Positions 9,301 to 17,684 of a stretch of 23,602 bases of DNA are shown here, one piece after another (positions within the stretch are counted from its first letter, which is position 1; each line of letters starts with the position of its first letter). The notes below the pieces were generated by a model. The model was not told the origin of the DNA and ran no database searches. It saw only the letters and a program-made list of their open reading frames with translations. Origin of the DNA: an uncultured Flavobacterium sp. Its GTDB lineage: Bacteria; Bacteroidota; Bacteroidia; Flavobacteriales; Flavobacteriaceae. The stretch spans positions 1-23,602 of the forward strand of contig NZ_CAMLRU010000017.1 in the NCBI RefSeq assembly GCF_946482535.1, in the 5' to 3' direction. The translations under genes and the position numbers were made by a program.

Positions 9301-12300
9301 GTTCGGTGGTTGAAGCCGGTGTAACTTTCAACGGAATCTCTACTTGGTAATAGTTATTGGTAAAGTCATTTCCAAAACGGATAAAAGCTACCATTTGATC
9401 GTCTTGAAGCGGTGATGTATCAGTTGGTAAGGCTTCTGCGTGCAAAAACATTCTCAATTTGTTGAACTGACGCATATCGACTTGGACATTTTTAAAGACC
9501 GCTCTGGAGTCGCCTACTTCCAAACCATCACCGGCAGCTCTTAAAGATAATGATTGCTCATTTTGACTGATTACTTGATTGTTATTGTTTGCTTCTTCTC
9601 TCACAACACCCGGAGGTAATACATAAGGAATAGGAACTCTTTGAGCATTTTCCTGAATATTAACGGATAACACATCAAAGTTAGTATCGTCATCATTCGG
9701 TTCGGTATCAGTTGGCTGGAACGATTGCTCGTATCTTCTCCATTCGCCTCGAACCAAATCCAAGGCACCAAAACGCAATGTAATAGGTTCAGAGAATCCG
9801 GTCATGAACATTCTCATAAAACGAATCGAACGGAAATCGGAAATACTTCCTACTGTAGTAGTAGGCTGGGTTACCGGAATTTTAAATTGGTACCAACGCA
9901 CTCTACCATTCGGGGCTTGGTTCGGCAAGTCGACATCTACCTCTCTGACATCAGTGATATAGTTTTCTCCAACTAACATGTCAGGCTTAATATCTATTTT
10001 ATATTCGTAGTAAGCGTTAACCGTATTCATCGTATTGTCACGGTTGATATCTTCTACATCCGGAATGGTAGTAGAACCACGGTTGGTATCTGAAACACCT
10101 ACCGGAGAGTTGCCTTCCAATCCATTATAATTTCTGTATCGCTCTTGCACACTTGAACCGGTAGCACTTAAAAAGTATTGGTAATTATCGGCTGCAGGAT
10201 CGGATAAAGAAGCATATCCGCCAATGCCTGTTAAAGTACTTTCGTCTTGATCATTAAAACCGTCAAATCCAACGTCTTGAGCTGCTCTGTTGCCACCATC
10301 AACATCAAAAGCATAAATAAGCGACTGGGAAGAAGGAACTCTACCCCAAACCGTAGGACTGGTCAAAGCAGTTGAAGTACTGCTGGATGGCAAACCGTTT
10401 TCGTATTGCTTGCGCTCGTCTTTTAAGATGTCTTCTGATATTTCTCCTAAATTAAAATACAATTGGCCCACATTGGTCTCACTAGGCACAACCGTAGGAT
10501 TGGCCGGATCATAATAAGGATCCATCACCCAAAATTGAATGTATTCTACATTACTTTGCTCAAAATTGGTAGAATTAATCGCGCGGGTAATACCTCCGAA
10601 ATTTTCTTGCGGATTTGTAAAACCGTTAGTATTTAGTCCTTCCGGATTGTAATTGTATGGTCCTCTTTCATTGGGATAATAGGTTAAATCCAAGGTATTG
10701 ATTACTGTGGTTTGACCAACTTGAAGTTCTAAGTTAGGAAACAGCTCACTGTTAAAAATTCTTCGAGTACTGTTTAATGAAATCCCATCCTGCCCTATTT
10801 CTCCGGGGGTTTCCACATAAATGGAAGGGTCAATGGTGTACCAATTCAATTTGGCTCTTTTATAACCATATTGCAAATCTACTTGAGTAGCCCCAAAATC
10901 AGGATAATCCACTCCCGATTGCCATTTTGGAACACTCGACAATGTCCATGACAAAGGAGAACGCATATCAATAGTGGTTTGCGAACCTTCAAAATCATCT
11001 ACATAGACTGTTGCTTCTCCTTGAAATTGATCGGCTTTAGGGGTATCGGGTTGTAAGAAAGCTATTTCCCCTCTTACTGATAAATTAGAAGGCACATCGG
11101 TATCAACATTAGGTAGCTTGTTAGCTAAACGGGTTAAAAAAGGTACTTCTGTTGAATAATTGGCGTTGAAACCAAAAATAGTATTGTTTACCGATTCTTG
11201 ACCATAGTTCGATTTTTGGGTAAATGGTCTTTCGGTCATTTTGATAAAAGTACCGCCAACCAACAATTTATCCGAAAATTTATGCTCTACATTGATTCCC
11301 ATAAACCTTCTGGTTTGTTGGCCAAAAGTGGCGTTATTTTCAACAGAAACCTGGATTGGTGTGTTAGAAGCTTGTAGCGAAGGATCCAGAATTTGAACTC
11401 TTCCGGCTTGGTAATTCACACTGTAGTCAATCCCTTCTTGTAAAACTCTACCACCGGCAGTAACCACCACCGAACCTCTTGGAACATTATAAGCTCCGAT
11501 AGGAATCCCGTCTCCACCGGCTGATTTGAACCTTCCTTTTAACTGGAACTTGTTTTTAGCAGCATCTTGTAAAGCTCCGGCTTGAGTACTGGAGTACATG
11601 CTTCTAAACACAAACTTTTGTTGGTTTCCGTTATAGGTATTCTCATCGTAATAATCTTCTGCGGCTAATTTTAATTTGTCAAAAATCAACTTCCCGAAAG
11701 GTTCTACAGTAGTAAAGATAATACGCCCGTTTTGTTGGTCTACTGTTAAGCCCGGCATGAAATCAAAAAATCCGTCTCCTCCGGCCTGAGGGTCATTGTT
11801 ATAATTGAGACGATCTATATTGAATACTTTCAGCAATGGTGTTTCTGCGACTATCATATTAGGATCGGTAGTCGTTGGGAAAGGGGTGCCGTTAACCGGC
11901 GAGATATAGTTAATCGGCGAAGGATCTGTATATAAGATATTCAACCTGAAATCTTCTTGCTCTAATTGAAAAGCGCCCGGAATTTGATAGATGTTTTTCA
12001 TCATCAAGTTCCAAATTGGCTTTTGAACATTGGTCAAATTACTTTTCAGCATTTTCAAAATCAAACTTTGAGAAGACACGGTTTGATTTGCAGGATCGGT
12101 TGCATCTACCACTGTTGCATCTACACCGTCGGTACCAAATTCTCCCACCTGATAAACTTCATCTCCAATGGTATATTGGTAAGCTACTGCCAAAACCTCA
12201 TCGTTGGCCAATCGTTGTTGCAGAGAGATATATCCCAATTGAGGATGATAAGTAAATTCGTTAGGGGCTAATTTTCGAGCATTCTCTAATTTAGAATAAT

Positions 12301-13642
12301 CAGTTCCTTCATCAGCAATTGATTCGGGAGTTGGCGGAATTACCGGCGCATAGGTAAATCCTTGTGAAGAAGTAACAATGTCTCGAATATTCGAATTTAA
12401 AATACCGCCGCCTGAATTGATTAATCCCGGATCGTATTTGTTGTTTCTGTTATCCGAAGGAGCGTCAGTTGCCGTAGTCAAAAAGAAGTTGTTGTTGTCA
12501 ATTTCATTTTGCTCCACCGCTACAATTTTATCATCCGTAAAACTGCTCAATCTGGATTCTCCCAAATCTTGAAGTGCAATGATATTTCTTAAATTATTGT
12601 TGGTCGTACTAACCCGATTTTGTCTGTTAGTTACCCATACTTCAATTCTGGTAATTTGAACACGACTGTTTATCAATGGATAATTTTGAAGTGCTTCGTC
12701 ATATTTGTTTCTAAAATATTGTGACAAGAAAAAGTGTCTGTCTGAATCATAGTCTAACCCGAAGATTTCAAAATCCTGAATCGTTCCGCCGCCTTGTGCC
12801 ATAACCGATTTGGTTTGTGACTTTTGTTCAGAAAACACTCCCGTCACTGTGGTTTTACCAAATTGCAATTGGGCTTTGACCCCAAACAAACTTTGGGCAC
12901 CGCGAATCAATGAATTGGTCAATGGCATACTAACGTTACCCACTTCAATCTTTTGAATGATATCGTCTTCTGTCGGAGTGTATTCTAATTTGATTAGGTT
13001 TTGAAAAGCAAAAGTCGATTCGGTATCGTAATTGGCATTGACATTCAAACGCGTCCCTACTTTCCCCATCAAACTCATACTGATTCTTTGGTCGAAATCG
13101 AAAGTTGTTTGGGCTCTGTTTCTGGGTGAAAAAGCCGGATTGTCTTGTTTGGTGTATCGCACCCCTAAATCCATTTCGACGGAGCCGGTTGGTTTTACAT
13201 CAATCGTATTGCCTCCAAAGATGGATTCGAAAAAACCTGAGTTAACATAATATCTCGGTAATAAATCTTTTTTGGCGGCCTCGCTACCTTCTTTTTTACC
13301 GTCAATAGCGTCTGATTTTTTCTTGAAATACTCGCGCATGGATTCGCGAAGCACTAATTCCTGATACTCTTTCGGAGTTAAAATCAGCGGATAATTAATA
13401 TTAAACCCTTCAAAAGTACTGGAATAAATATACCGATTGGTTACCGGATCGTATTTGTAAGCGTTTACGATACTGTTGGGATTTTTAATTTCCAGTCTTC
13501 CCGTAGCATATCCTGTACTGTCTTGAGGTGTGGTTGGCGTGGGTGTAACTTGAGAGAAAGCATTCACTCCAATGAGCAAAATAGCTCCTAAAAGGAATTT
13601 TTTCAAATTTAAATATGATTTCGTAGCGTATATTGTTTCCAA
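6380..13642 (-). CDS. sprA: SprA, outer-membrane translocon of the type IX secretion system
   Basis: The 2420-residue protein is full length for SprA, the very large beta-barrel through which T9SS substrates, including gliding adhesins, cross the outer membrane. The hydrophobic signal peptide (KKFLLGAILLIGVNAFSQ) is followed by conserved stretches such as GSVEMDLGVRYTKQDNPAFS and NFGLVRTLMVGIKN, and the C-terminus ends in a strand-like MRYNFGN. No in-frame ATG occurs before about residue 100. The possible starts are TTG at 13642, one codon after the ruvA stop and in the same frame, or TTG at 13606, which would give a compact MKKFLLG-type signal peptide. I list the longer form. The 3-nt gap to ruvA suggests co-transcription and coupled translation. 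No other core T9SS genes are in the window. Confidence 0.97.
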   Translation of the reverse strand: METIYATKSYLNLKKFLLGAILLIGVNAFSQVTPTPTTPQDSTGYATGRLEIKNPNSIVNAYKYDPVTNRYIYSSTFEGFNINYPLILTPKEYQELVLRESMREYFKKKSDAIDGKKEGSEAAKKDLLPRYYVNSGFFESIFGGNTIDVKPTGSVEMDLGVRYTKQDNPAFSPRNRAQTTFDFDQRISMSLMGKVGTRLNVNANYDTESTFAFQNLIKLEYTPTEDDIIQKIEVGNVSMPLTNSLIRGAQSLFGVKAQLQFGKTTVTGVFSEQKSQTKSVMAQGGGTIQDFEIFGLDYDSDRHFFLSQYFRNKYDEALQNYPLINSRVQITRIEVWVTNRQNRVSTTNNNLRNIIALQDLGESRLSSFTDDKIVAVEQNEIDNNNFFLTTATDAPSDNRNNKYDPGLINSGGGILNSNIRDIVTSSQGFTYAPVIPPTPESIADEGTDYSKLENARKLAPNEFTYHPQLGYISLQQRLANDEVLAVAYQYTIGDEVYQVGEFGTDGVDATVVDATDPANQTVSSQSLILKMLKSNLTNVQKPIWNLMMKNIYQIPGAFQLEQEDFRLNILYTDPSPINYISPVNGTPFPTTTDPNMIVAETPLLKVFNIDRLNYNNDPQAGGDGFFDFMPGLTVDQQNGRIIFTTVEPFGKLIFDKLKLAAEDYYDENTYNGNQQKFVFRSMYSSTQAGALQDAAKNKFQLKGRFKSAGGDGIPIGAYNVPRGSVVVTAGGRVLQEGIDYSVNYQAGRVQILDPSLQASNTPIQVSVENNATFGQQTRRFMGINVEHKFSDKLLVGGTFIKMTERPFTQKSNYGQESVNNTIFGFNANYSTEVPFLTRLANKLPNVDTDVPSNLSVRGEIAFLQPDTPKADQFQGEATVYVDDFEGSQTTIDMRSPLSWTLSSVPKWQSGVDYPDFGATQVDLQYGYKRAKLNWYTIDPSIYVETPGEIGQDGISLNSTRRIFNSELFPNLELQVGQTTVINTLDLTYYPNERGPYNYNPEGLNTNGFTNPQENFGGITRAINSTNFEQSNVEYIQFWVMDPYYDPANPTVVPSETNVGQLYFNLGEISEDILKDERKQYENGLPSSSTSTALTSPTVWGRVPSSQSLIYAFDVDGGNRAAQDVGFDGFNDQDESTLTGIGGYASLSDPAADNYQYFLSATGSSVQERYRNYNGLEGNSPVGVSDTNRGSTTIPDVEDINRDNTMNTVNAYYEYKIDIKPDMLVGENYITDVREVDVDLPNQAPNGRVRWYQFKIPVTQPTTTVGSISDFRSIRFMRMFMTGFSEPITLRFGALDLVRGEWRRYEQSFQPTDTEPNDDDTNFDVLSVNIQENAQRVPIPYVLPPGVVREEANNNNQVISQNEQSLSLRAAGDGLEVGDSRAVFKNVQVDMRQFNKLRMFLHAEALPTDTSPLQDDQMVAFIRFGNDFTNNYYQVEIPLKVTPASTTEPEIIWPDANEINLDMSLLTKMKVQALSFDFASLPPEADGVYYPDDNTADGDGDEALRLGIKGNPNFGLVRTLMVGIKNNHTDRVRGEVWFNELRLADMNNKGGMAAVLNIDSNMADFATVSATGRMSTIGFGALEEGPNERSREDVQQYNIVTNFSLGKLLPKKWGINLPFNYAIGEEIITPEYDPFNQDIRLEQLINNTSNAAERDNIRDRAIDYTKRKSINFIGVKKDRAPEQKQRIYDPENLTLSYSYNEVEKHNYEIEDYIDQQVSTSVDYTYSFKPKAIEPFKKNKFFKKSDYWKMLSDFNFNYLPASISFSSNIIRQYNRQQFRQVDVEGIPIDPLFRRNYMFNYQYGFNYNITKALKVNFTAASHNIVRSYLNEDNVPDNSYTIWTDFWNIGTPNQHNQQIVVNYDLPINKLPFLAFVKSTYSYTGDYSWQRSSLALSSVTLNGVDYNLGNTIQNAGSHRLNTAFNMETFYKYIGLGKKPATTPSKPATLPKPGEKITNTKAQPAGNTNVFLDGLKGVLTSVKNVQINYTRNEGTMLPGFLPSLGFFGSAKPSLGFVFGAQDDIRFEAAKRGWLTAYPEFNQNYTQVVTKTLEMTANMDLFPDFKIDWTANRTYADNFSEQYDVSADGDYNSRSPYTTGNFSISTIMLKTSFKASDEIESQPFQDFRENRIIIAHRLATQYYGGTGYALDAEGYPLGFSKNSQAVLVPSLLAAYTGLFTTGAGDTAKGISLDAFRDIPIPNWNIKYSGLMRYKFFKDTFKRFSIQHAYRASYTINSFRSNFDYDQNPGGIDPDTGNVHNKIIIGNINLVEQFNPLVRLDFEMKNSFKILAEVKKDRSLSMSFDNNLLTEVQGREYIIGLGYRFKDVIFSSQLADDPTGIIKSDINVKIDFSYRNNKTIVRYLDYDNNQLGGGQNIWSAKLTADYSFSKNLTAIFFYDHSFSKPVISTSFPLTNIRTGFTMRYNFGN

Positions 13643-13645
13643 GAA

Positions 13646-14227
13646 TTATAAATTTTTTAATGCTTGTTTGATTATTGTTTCAACGGTGGCTTCAGGATTT
13701 TCTTTAATTATTTTATCCACCACTTTTTCGGCATTTTTCCTAACATAACCCAAAACCTCCAAGGCAGATAACGATTCTTCTCGGTTAATATTGTGTTTTG
13801 AAGATGAAATTTCATCTAAGTCATAGATTTTTAACACTTTTTCCTTCAAATCCAAGATTACTCTCTGAGCCGTTTTATTCCCAATTCCTTTGATGGATTG
13901 TATGGTGCCCACATCACCGCTCCCGATGGCATGGATAATTTGTTTCGGGTCTAATGAGGACAACATGGTACGAGCAATACTCGCCCCAATTCCGGATACA
14001 GACAACAACAACTTGAACAATTCCCTTTCTGATTTTTCTACAAAACCAAAGAGCGAATGGGCATCTTCTTTGATTTGAAGATAGGTGAATAACTTGATAA
14101 AATCGGTGTTGGGAAGTAATGAAAATGTATGCAGGGAAATATTAATATGATAGCCAACACCATTGCAGTCAATTACAACTTCGGTTGGTGTTTTTTCTAC
14201 TAATTTCCCTTGAATATGTGCAATCAT
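13646..14227 (-). CDS. ruvA: Holliday junction DNA helicase subunit RuvA
   Basis: The 193-residue protein binds four-way DNA junctions and loads the RuvB motor during recombinational repair. The N-terminal OB-fold begins MIAHIQGKLVEKTP. Two helix-hairpin-helix motifs follow (SGIGASIARTML and IKGIGNKTAQRVILDLKEK). The small C-terminal RuvB-contacting domain is at about residues 145-193 (ESLSALEVLGYVRKNAEKVV). Length is normal. ruvB and ruvC are not adjacent. The stop codon is followed two codons later, in the same frame, by the proposed TTG start of sprA, so ruvA expression may set sprA translation. A good -7 element lies about 20 nt upstream of the ATG at 14227. Confidence 0.97.
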   Translation of the reverse strand: MIAHIQGKLVEKTPTEVVIDCNGVGYHINISLHTFSLLPNTDFIKLFTYLQIKEDAHSLFGFVEKSERELFKLLLSVSGIGASIARTMLSSLDPKQIIHAIGSGDVGTIQSIKGIGNKTAQRVILDLKEKVLKIYDLDEISSSKHNINREESLSALEVLGYVRKNAEKVVDKIIKENPEATVETIIKQALKNL

Positions 14228-14245
14228 TTTAATTCAAATCTATTC

Positions 14246-14274
14246 CAAATATAGCAAAATTCTTCAACTGACAT
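14246..14274 (-). promoter_or_regulatory. Candidate promoter of ruvA-sprA
   Basis: The minus strand carries TATATTTG (14253-14246), a full match to the Bacteroidota -7 TAnnTTTG, with ATG (two of three to TTG) 18 nt upstream as a -33. The predicted start of transcription lies just ahead of the ruvA ATG. This would drive ruvA, sprA and perhaps gcvH and the VanZ-like gene. Confidence 0.45.
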
Positions 14275-14309
14275 CATCTCTTTGCAATATCTGAACAATA
14301 TTACAAAAA

Positions 14310-16601
14310 CTATTTGGCCGTCATTTTTTTTCTCTTCTCTTTTTCTTGAGCATCAACCACCGAAACGGCTACCATATTAACCATTTCTTCGACGCTTGCG
14401 CCTAGTTGGAAAATGTGAACCGCTTTCTCCATTCCCAACATAATTGGCCCGACAGAATCTACTTTGTACAATTCTTTCAATAGTTTATAATTGATATTAG
14501 CCGCTTCCAAATTCGGGAAGATTAAGGTATTGACTTTTTTTCCCGCCAATTTTGAGAAAGGAAATTTATTTTTGAGCATTTCGGGATTCAAAGCAAAATC
14601 AGTTTGAATCTCTCCATCTACCACTAAATCCGGATAATATTTGTGCAAATACGCAACGGCTTCTCTTACTTTAGTAGCACTTTCATAACCAGACGAACCA
14701 AAATTTGAAAACGAAACCATGGCAATCACGGGTTCCATTCCGAACATGCGAACCGTTTTGGCAGTCATTAAAGCAATTTTAGCCAATTCATCGGCGGTTG
14801 GATTCGGATTGATGGCGGTATCCGATAAAAACATCGGTCCGCGATTGGTCATCATCATATTGGTGGTGGCAATCAAAGTAATGCCCGGTGCTTTTCCAAT
14901 CAACTGCATCAACGGTTTTACGGTTGACGGATAACTTCTCGAATAACCGGAGACCATGGCATCGGCATCGCCTTCGTTGACCATCATGGCCGCAAAATAA
15001 TTGCGCTCGCGCATCCATTTCTGAGCATCCAATAAAGAAATTCCGCGACGTTGTCTCGACTTCCAATAGATGTCGGCATACTTCATTCGGCGTTGGTCTT
15101 CTTCTTTGGTTTTAGGGTCAAAAATCGGCACATCGGCGTCGAAACCCAATTCTTCTTTTAGCTCTAAAATCAATTCTTTATTACCTAATAAAATTGGCTT
15201 AGCTATACCTTCTTCATAAGCAATTTGCGCTGCTTTCAACACATCCAAGTGATCGGCTTCGGCAAAAACCACGCGCTTCGGATCGGTCTTGGCACGGTTG
15301 GTTAACAAACGCACCATTTTATTATCGGAACCTAATCGCTCTAATAATTCTTCTTCATATTTTTCCCAATCGGTAATCGGATGTAAAGCCACGCCCGAAT
15401 TCATAGCGGCTTTGGCAACAGCCGGTGCTACTTGTGTAATCAATCTTGGGTCAAATGGTTTCGGAATAATATACTCTTTCCCAAAATTCAAACGGGTTTC
15501 GCCATAGGCGATATTGACTTGCTCCGGCACAGGTTCTTTGGCTAATTCGGCCAAAGCGTGTACCGCAGCCATTTTCATTTCTTCGTTGATTTTTGTCGCA
15601 CGAACATCTAAAGCCCCGCGGAAAATATAGGGAAAACCCAAAACGTTGTTCACCTGATTAGGATGATCGGAACGGCCGGTGGCCATAATGATGTCTTTTC
15701 GGGTTTTAACCGCTAAATCGTAGTCGATTTCCGGAATAGGATTGGCCATGGCGAAAACAATCGGATTTTTGGCCATGCCCAACAGCATTTCCGGCGACAT
15801 TATATTTCCGGCGGATAAGCCTAAGAAAACATCGGCACCAACCAGAGCTTGTGCTAAAGTCGTTCCCGCTTTACCGTGGGTGTATCTTTTTTGCAAATCT
15901 GACAAATCGGTTCTTTCCGGTGAAAGCACGCCGTCTTTGTCGAACATAATGATGTTTTCGGGTTTAACACCTAACAATATATACAAATTGGCACAAGCCA
16001 AAGCGGCTGAACCGGCTCCTGAAACCACAATTTTTACTTCGGTGGTTTTCTTTTTGGCCAACTCTAAAGCATTCAACAAGGCGGCTGATGAAATAATCGC
16101 CGTTCCGTGTTGGTCATCATGCATTACGGGAATATTCAACTCTTCTACCAATCGCCTTTCAATTTCGAAAGATTCGGGCGCTTTGATATCTTCTAAATTG
16201 ATACCGCCAAAAGTTGGGGCAATATTCTTAACCGTTTCAATAAAAGCGTCTATATCTTTGGTGCCGACTTCAATATCAAACACATCAATTCCGGCGAAGA
16301 TTTTAAACAATAACGCTTTTCCTTCCATTACCGGTTTTGACGCTTCCGGACCAATATCACCTAAACCTAAAACGGCGGTTCCGTTACTGATTACGGCTAC
16401 CAAATTTCCTTTAGCAGTGTATTTATAAACGTTGTTTACGTCTTTGGCAATTTCCAAACAAGGTTCAGCCACACCGGGAGAATAGGCCAGAGACAAATCT
16501 CTTTGGGTCGCATATTTTTTGGTAGGCACTACTTGAATTTTACCCGGCGTAGGTTTGGCGTGGTATAAAAGTGCTTCTCGTCGCTTGCTGTATTTGTTCA
16601 T
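14310..16601 (-). CDS. maeB: NADP-dependent malic enzyme, fused to phosphotransacetylase-like domain
   Basis: The 763-residue cytoplasmic enzyme should decarboxylate malate to pyruvate while making NADPH. Residues 1 to about 425 are the malic enzyme: SLAYSPGVAEPCLEI, NLVAVISNGTAVLGLGDIGP, the metal-site HDDQHGTA, a nucleotide-binding VVSGAGSAALACA and NNVLGFPYIFRGALD. From about residue 430 a phosphate acetyl/butyryltransferase domain follows (AEADHLDVLKAAQIA and, near the end, GPIMLGMEKAVHIFQLG). This fusion is the standard MaeB layout. In characterised members the C-terminal half is thought to act in acetyl-CoA regulation rather than as a transferase. The gene stands alone, with its own -7 element upstream and the fructokinase terminator before that. 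The ATG at 16601 fits the family N-terminus. Confidence 0.95.
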   Translation of the reverse strand: MNKYSKRREALLYHAKPTPGKIQVVPTKKYATQRDLSLAYSPGVAEPCLEIAKDVNNVYKYTAKGNLVAVISNGTAVLGLGDIGPEASKPVMEGKALLFKIFAGIDVFDIEVGTKDIDAFIETVKNIAPTFGGINLEDIKAPESFEIERRLVEELNIPVMHDDQHGTAIISSAALLNALELAKKKTTEVKIVVSGAGSAALACANLYILLGVKPENIIMFDKDGVLSPERTDLSDLQKRYTHGKAGTTLAQALVGADVFLGLSAGNIMSPEMLLGMAKNPIVFAMANPIPEIDYDLAVKTRKDIIMATGRSDHPNQVNNVLGFPYIFRGALDVRATKINEEMKMAAVHALAELAKEPVPEQVNIAYGETRLNFGKEYIIPKPFDPRLITQVAPAVAKAAMNSGVALHPITDWEKYEEELLERLGSDNKMVRLLTNRAKTDPKRVVFAEADHLDVLKAAQIAYEEGIAKPILLGNKELILELKEELGFDADVPIFDPKTKEEDQRRMKYADIYWKSRQRRGISLLDAQKWMRERNYFAAMMVNEGDADAMVSGYSRSYPSTVKPLMQLIGKAPGITLIATTNMMMTNRGPMFLSDTAINPNPTADELAKIALMTAKTVRMFGMEPVIAMVSFSNFGSSGYESATKVREAVAYLHKYYPDLVVDGEIQTDFALNPEMLKNKFPFSKLAGKKVNTLIFPNLEAANINYKLLKELYKVDSVGPIMLGMEKAVHIFQLGASVEEMVNMVAVSVVDAQEKEKRKKMTAK

Positions 16602-16622
16602 TTTCTTTATGGTTGAGAACTA

Positions 16623-16652
16623 CAAAGGTAGAAGACTCAACTTAAAAAGGAA
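16623..16652 (-). promoter_or_regulatory. Candidate maeB promoter
   Basis: The minus strand has TACCTTTG (16630-16623), a full match to TAnnTTTG, with TTC (two of three to TTG) exactly 19 nt upstream. The predicted transcript would have a short leader of about 15 nt before the maeB ATG. Confidence 0.5.
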
Positions 16653-16684
16653 ATTTTTCAGGATTTCTTTTTGCACAAACTCAT

Positions 16685-16719
16685 AAACAAAAAAGCCGTA
16701 ATTTTTCATTACAGCTTTT
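16685..16719 (-). terminator. Intrinsic terminator of the carbohydrate operon
   Basis: A 12-bp stem (16708-16719 with 16691-16702, one G-U pair on the minus-strand RNA) with a 5-nt loop, whose 3' arm ends in GGCTTTT and continues TTGTTT. It lies 35 nt past the fructokinase stop and separates the sugar genes from maeB. Confidence 0.75.
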
Positions 16720-16753
16720 CCTTCGTAAAACTAACTTAACTTCTGGTTGGCGG

Positions 16754-17683
16754 TTATTCTTGGATTAATGCTTTGAGGTTGATATTATCGGGCAATCTGC
16801 CTACGTTTTGCAACTTGATTGCAGCTAATTTTTGAGCTACTGTCATAGTTTCTTCTATGTTTTTGTGATGCAATTGGGCATATAAAAAACCGGTCCAAAA
16901 AGCATCGCCGGCACCGGTTGTGTCTTTGACTTCTTCGATAGGCATGGCTTTTTGAAAAAATAATCCTTGGTGAATGTCGGAAACTACAACACCGTTCTTT
17001 CCTTTGGTCAAACAAATGGTTGAAGCACCCAAACTGTGGAAATAATCAAAAATATATTCTTCTGATTTTACGGCTGCGAATAGTCGGTAGCAATCATCTT
17101 CACTTAATTTGACCAAAGGATCATTGGCTAAATATTCTTTAAGTATGGCTTTAGCTTCTTCTCGGTCGGGCCAAATGCGTTCGGAAAAATTGATGTCGAT
17201 GCTGAGTTGTAATCCTAATTCTTTGGCTTTTTTAGCGCGATTCAAGATAGTTTGTCTGGCCGGATTTTTACTCAACGCAAAACAAGTGGTGTGGAATATT
17301 TTAGCTTCGGCTATCACTTCATCCGATAATTGGCTTTCGAATATTTCACAATCGGCTTGACGGTAGGGAATAAAATCAGGGGTTTCGGTCGATTTTGAAA
17401 CAAAAATTACAGAAGTCGGAACCGTTTCCGATTTTCCGATATGATTTGTATTCACGTGATTGGCTTTTAATTTTCGAATGACATAATCGCCTAAACCGTC
17501 TTGACCGCAAGAAGCCACGAGAACAGCATTCAATCCTAAACGCGAAGCATTAACCGCTACATTGGTTGGTGAGCCACCCAAAAAGCGATGATAATCTTTG
17601 GTTCTGTTGATGGAGGTATTGACTTCATGACCTATAAAATCTATCAATACTTCGCCTATGCTTATGATGTCTATAGTTTTCAA
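16754..17683 (-). CDS. PfkB-family carbohydrate kinase, probable fructokinase
   Basis: The 309-residue cytoplasmic kinase carries both ribokinase/PfkB signatures: FLGGSPTNVAVNASRLG at about residues 35-51 and DTTGAGDAFWTGFL at 254-267, with catalytic Asp260 in the GAGD anion hole. The family phosphorylates fructose, ribose, 2-keto-3-deoxygluconate and other sugars; fructose is favoured because a GH100-like hydrolase and an SLC45-type transporter lie directly upstream. The start is a TTG at 17683, one base after the stop of the hydrolase gene, so translation is probably coupled. No ATG exists near the N-terminus, and the family motif ISIGEVLIDF begins at residue 7, so a later start is excluded. 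It is the last gene before a terminator. Confidence 0.88.
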   Translation of the reverse strand: MKTIDIISIGEVLIDFIGHEVNTSINRTKDYHRFLGGSPTNVAVNASRLGLNAVLVASCGQDGLGDYVIRKLKANHVNTNHIGKSETVPTSVIFVSKSTETPDFIPYRQADCEIFESQLSDEVIAEAKIFHTTCFALSKNPARQTILNRAKKAKELGLQLSIDINFSERIWPDREEAKAILKEYLANDPLVKLSEDDCYRLFAAVKSEEYIFDYFHSLGASTICLTKGKNGVVVSDIHQGLFFQKAMPIEEVKDTTGAGDAFWTGFLYAQLHHKNIEETMTVAQKLAAIKLQNVGRLPDNINLKALIQE

Positions 17684-17684
17684 T

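Noticed and set aside
15742..16428. 228-residue plus-strand open frame
   Set aside because: It is entirely antisense to the conserved nucleotide-binding part of maeB and shows no family motif; it is a by-product of maeB codon use.
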